This document shows positions 14,750 to 16,646 of a stretch of 16,646 nt of DNA, piece by piece (the first letter of the stretch is position 1; each line of letters begins with the position of its first letter). Made by a program: the position numbers and the translations under genes. Source of the stretch: an uncultured Porphyromonadaceae bacterium (lineage in GTDB: Bacteria; Bacteroidota; Bacteroidia; Bacteroidales; Muribaculaceae); assembly GCA_900546365.1 (NCBI GenBank), contig URCF01000020.1, forward strand, positions 1 to 16,646. Reading direction: 5' to 3'. A model generated the notes under the pieces. That model was given only the letters and a program-made list of their open reading frames with translations. It was not told the origin of the DNA and did no database searches.

Positions 14750-16117
14750 TCACATTGTTTCGGTATTCTCCTCGGCAGCGAGGGCATCAGCCTCCACCTG
14801 AGCGGCATCGGTATTGTCGCTGTGGGTGAACGGCACGAACCATGCCAGCAGGAATGCCGGGATAGCCACTGCAAGAGCTATGATGAAGAATGTTTCGTAG
14901 CCGGTGCGCTCGCATATCCAGCCGCTCACCATACCCGGGAGCATCACTCCGAGGTTCATGATGGCCGAGGCAAAAGCGTAGTGGGCCATGGAATGTTTGC
15001 CGGGAGCCACCTGCTGCATCATGAACAGTGTGAGTCCCACAAAACCGAACCCATAGCAGAAATATTCAGCCACAAGTCCCACACCTATCACCCACAGGCT
15101 TGTGGGCAACATCAGTGAAAACAGGAAATATACCACGAACGGCACATTGAAGATGCACACCAACGAGAACAGCACTTTTTTCAATCCGAAATGCGCTATG
15201 TAATAGCCGCCGAGTATCGAACCGATGATGAACGCCACTGTTCCAAACACGCCATAGATTGAACCCATGGCCTCATTGCTCATCGCAAGACCGCCCTCGG
15301 AAGCCGGAGCCTGAAGGAAGATAGGCACCATCTTCATGGCAAACCCTTCGGTGAGACGATAGCACACAATGAACAGTATGTAGTACCAAATATGTTTCTT
15401 GCGGAAGAAATCCACCAGCACACGTGCCATTTCACTCATGGCCTGCTTGCCTCCTGCGGCATTGCCTTCGGGCTTGCTGCCGGATGGGAGCATAAAACTG
15501 TGGTAGATGGAGAGCAGGATAAGGATGGCGCCGATGATGCCCATGATTATCATCCATGCGTAGAACGGTGCTTTTTCGGGGTTGCTGCTCTCGAAATGGG
15601 TCATCAGGACACCGGCAAGATACACCAACGCTCCGTTGGCCAGCACCTTGGCAAGATTGTAGAAAGCACCCTGCCATCCGATAAATTGCGATTGGGTCTT
15701 TTTGTCAAGTGCCGTGAGATACACACCATCAGTGGCTATATCGTGGGTGGCACCGCTGAGAGCTATGACTCCCATTATGGCAATGGCGTAGCTGAAAAAT
15801 CCGGGAAGCGGGAGCGCAAACGCTATCAGCGCGAAGCAGAAGCCGCTGACGGCTTGTGTCAGCACCACAAAATTTTTCTTGGTCCAGTATATCTCCAGAA
15901 GCGGACTCCAAAGAAACTTCAATGTGTAGGGCAGTGTGAGCAGCGAGGTCCAGAACGCTATCTGCGCTTTGTCAACCCCGAGGTTGTTGAACATAATCAC
16001 AGCCACAAGATTGAGCACCACAAAAGGCAACCCCATGGCAAAATACACTGATGGCACCCACGCGAGCGGCGAGCGTTTCCTGGAAGATGTCGCCGGGGCT
16101 GTTACATTGGATTTCAT
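14750..16117 (-). CDS. MFS permease, AmpG/PAT-like, probable mannoside importer
   Basis: This 455-residue protein has about twelve membrane helices. Features include LPYTLKFLWSPLLEIYW after helix 2, typical of the AmpG/PAT branch, and SGATHDIATDGVYLTAL around helix 5, the family's conserved charged motif. The cytosolic middle loop carries GSKPEGNAAGGKQ, and the C-terminal tail is acidic (about 435-455). The start at 16117 (MKSNVTAP) gives a normal N-terminus; a longer reading from 16186 runs into AT-rich sequence that probably belongs to another genome. It precedes the GH130 gene by 43 bases. In other Bacteroidales, GH130 genes are paired with sugar permeases that import the disaccharide, so mannoside import is the likely role. 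A muropeptide role is less likely in this setting. No TAnnTTTG box is visible upstream. Confidence 0.85.
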   Translation of the reverse strand: MKSNVTAPATSSRKRSPLAWVPSVYFAMGLPFVVLNLVAVIMFNNLGVDKAQIAFWTSLLTLPYTLKFLWSPLLEIYWTKKNFVVLTQAVSGFCFALIAFALPLPGFFSYAIAIMGVIALSGATHDIATDGVYLTALDKKTQSQFIGWQGAFYNLAKVLANGALVYLAGVLMTHFESSNPEKAPFYAWMIIMGIIGAILILLSIYHSFMLPSGSKPEGNAAGGKQAMSEMARVLVDFFRKKHIWYYILFIVCYRLTEGFAMKMVPIFLQAPASEGGLAMSNEAMGSIYGVFGTVAFIIGSILGGYYIAHFGLKKVLFSLVCIFNVPFVVYFLFSLMLPTSLWVIGVGLVAEYFCYGFGFVGLTLFMMQQVAPGKHSMAHYAFASAIMNLGVMLPGMVSGWICERTGYETFFIIALAVAIPAFLLAWFVPFTHSDNTDAAQVEADALAAEENTETM

Positions 16118-16140
16118 GGTTGGAGGGGGGATGGGAATTG
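16118..16140. other. probable breakpoint between two genomes (assembly junction or insertion edge)
   Basis: Sequence left of about 16118 is coding sequence of the Bacteroidales permease. Right of about 16138 the bases become strongly AT-rich and encode a Firmicutes-like kinase in the opposite direction. The 20-odd bases between contain a run of six G and no promoter for either gene. I place the join somewhere in this interval; the exact base cannot be fixed without reads. Confidence 0.55.
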
Positions 16141-16646
16141 CATTAATATTATTATTTGTTCTTGCACGTTTTTGGGCTAAGAGCATATATACAGAGAAAA
16201 ATATTCTGGAAGTTAGGAATAATGTTATAGCAAGTCAGTATGAGGAATTAAACGAAAGTTATAAAAAATACAGATGTCTGATACATGACGAGAGACATAT
16301 GATGGATTATATAGAAGAATGTATAGGGACGGGAAATTTCTCAGAAGCGCAGAAAATCATAAAAAAAAGCAGAAATAAATTCAGTGAGAGGTATTACTGG
16401 ACGGGCATAACAGTATTGGATAATGTTATTTCAATAGAAAAAAGAAAAATGGATAATATGAATATAGAATTTCATATAGAAACAGATGTAACAGATATCG
16501 TTATGGAAGATATTGATATTATTATTTTGCTTGAAAATTTATTTGACAATGCGATAGAGGCGGTTGAAAAATGTGCAAATAAGAAAGAGATTAAATTCAG
16601 CATAAAAAATATAAATAGTATGCTTGTATTAAAGCTATGGAACAGT
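16131..16646 (+). CDS. partial sensor histidine kinase, AgrC-like GHKL family, foreign to the rest of the window
   Basis: The frame is open from the junction to the window end (172 codons from the ATG at 16131) with no stop, so the gene is cut at both ends. It begins with one hydrophobic segment (2-13), presumably the last helix of a lost multi-helix sensor domain. A coiled-coil-like stretch ending YEELNESYKKYR follows. The phospho-acceptor region is LIHDERHMMDYI (50-61) with His52; the usual sequence is HDxxNH, here altered to HDERH. The dimerisation part ends TGITVLDNVISIEKRKM, and the N box of the ATPase is LLENLFDNAIEA (133-144). AT-rich codons (ATA, AGA, GAA, AAA) point to a clostridial or other Firmicutes source. 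The 16131 ATG is not a credible true start. It is a quorum- or peptide-sensing kinase by family only. Confidence 0.8.
   Translation, partial: MGIALILLFVLARFWAKSIYTEKNILEVRNNVIASQYEELNESYKKYRCLIHDERHMMDYIEECIGTGNFSEAQKIIKKSRNKFSERYYWTGITVLDNVISIEKRKMDNMNIEFHIETDVTDIVMEDIDIIILLENLFDNAIEAVEKCANKKEIKFSIKNINSMLVLKLWNS

Noticed and set aside
15392..16051. 219-codon plus-strand frame opposite the permease gene
   Set aside because: It is fully antisense to a polytopic membrane protein gene and has no signal, domain or promoter box.
1..16646. CRISPR array, rRNA, insertion sequence or phage genes
   Set aside because: No regularly spaced repeats, transposase or integrase motifs, terminal inverted repeats or rRNA segments were seen on either strand.

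Overview
The window looks like a fragment of a Bacteroidales genome, probably a gut lineage close to Muribaculaceae; the family-level guess is inference. The supporting signs are repeated TAnnTTTG promoter boxes with almost no Shine-Dalgarno sequences, a glycine-lipid acyltransferase pair, a TonB-dependent receptor, a CfxA/CepA-like beta-lactamase and a GH130 mannoside phosphorylase. Nearly all of it has moderately high G+C. The exception is the last ~510 bases, which turn abruptly AT-rich and encode part of a Firmicutes-type sensor kinase. This is most likely an assembly chimera, or else a very recent insertion.

Layout. Bases 1-332 contain no ordinary gene. They hold a short plus-strand transcription unit: a good promoter, a possible 14-codon ORF, three hairpins and a bidirectional terminator. 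Bases 333-2128 (minus) are a two-gene operon for acyl-amino-acid (glycine/ornithine-type) lipids, with a PlsC-like O-acyltransferase followed by a GNAT-like N-acyltransferase. A 136-base divergent promoter region separates it from a tight plus-strand operon at 2265-7102: CMP-nonulosonate synthetase, NeuC/LegG 2-epimerase, PtmE-like CBS-nucleotidyltransferase, the ribosome-assembly GTPase Obg, and the PgeF/YfiH laccase-domain protein. The first three resemble part of the legionaminic (sialic-like) acid pathway, but the condensing synthase and the dehydratase/aminotransferase genes are absent here.

Bases 7170-10107 form a second unit: a promoter, a small TonB-dependent receptor, a DUF362 lipoprotein and a strong terminator. 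A promoter immediately follows for an MFS exporter (10140-11345). Next come tRNA-Leu(CAA), with a textbook Bacteroidetes promoter and its own terminator, then a lower-G+C outer-membrane barrel gene (11724-12623) and a class A beta-lactamase lipoprotein (12647-13618). Converging on these from the minus strand is a mannoside-use module: an AmpG/PAT-like permease (14750-16117) and a GH130 phosphorylase (13699-14706), ended by a terminator at 13636-13678.

No CRISPR array, rRNA, insertion sequence or phage gene was seen.
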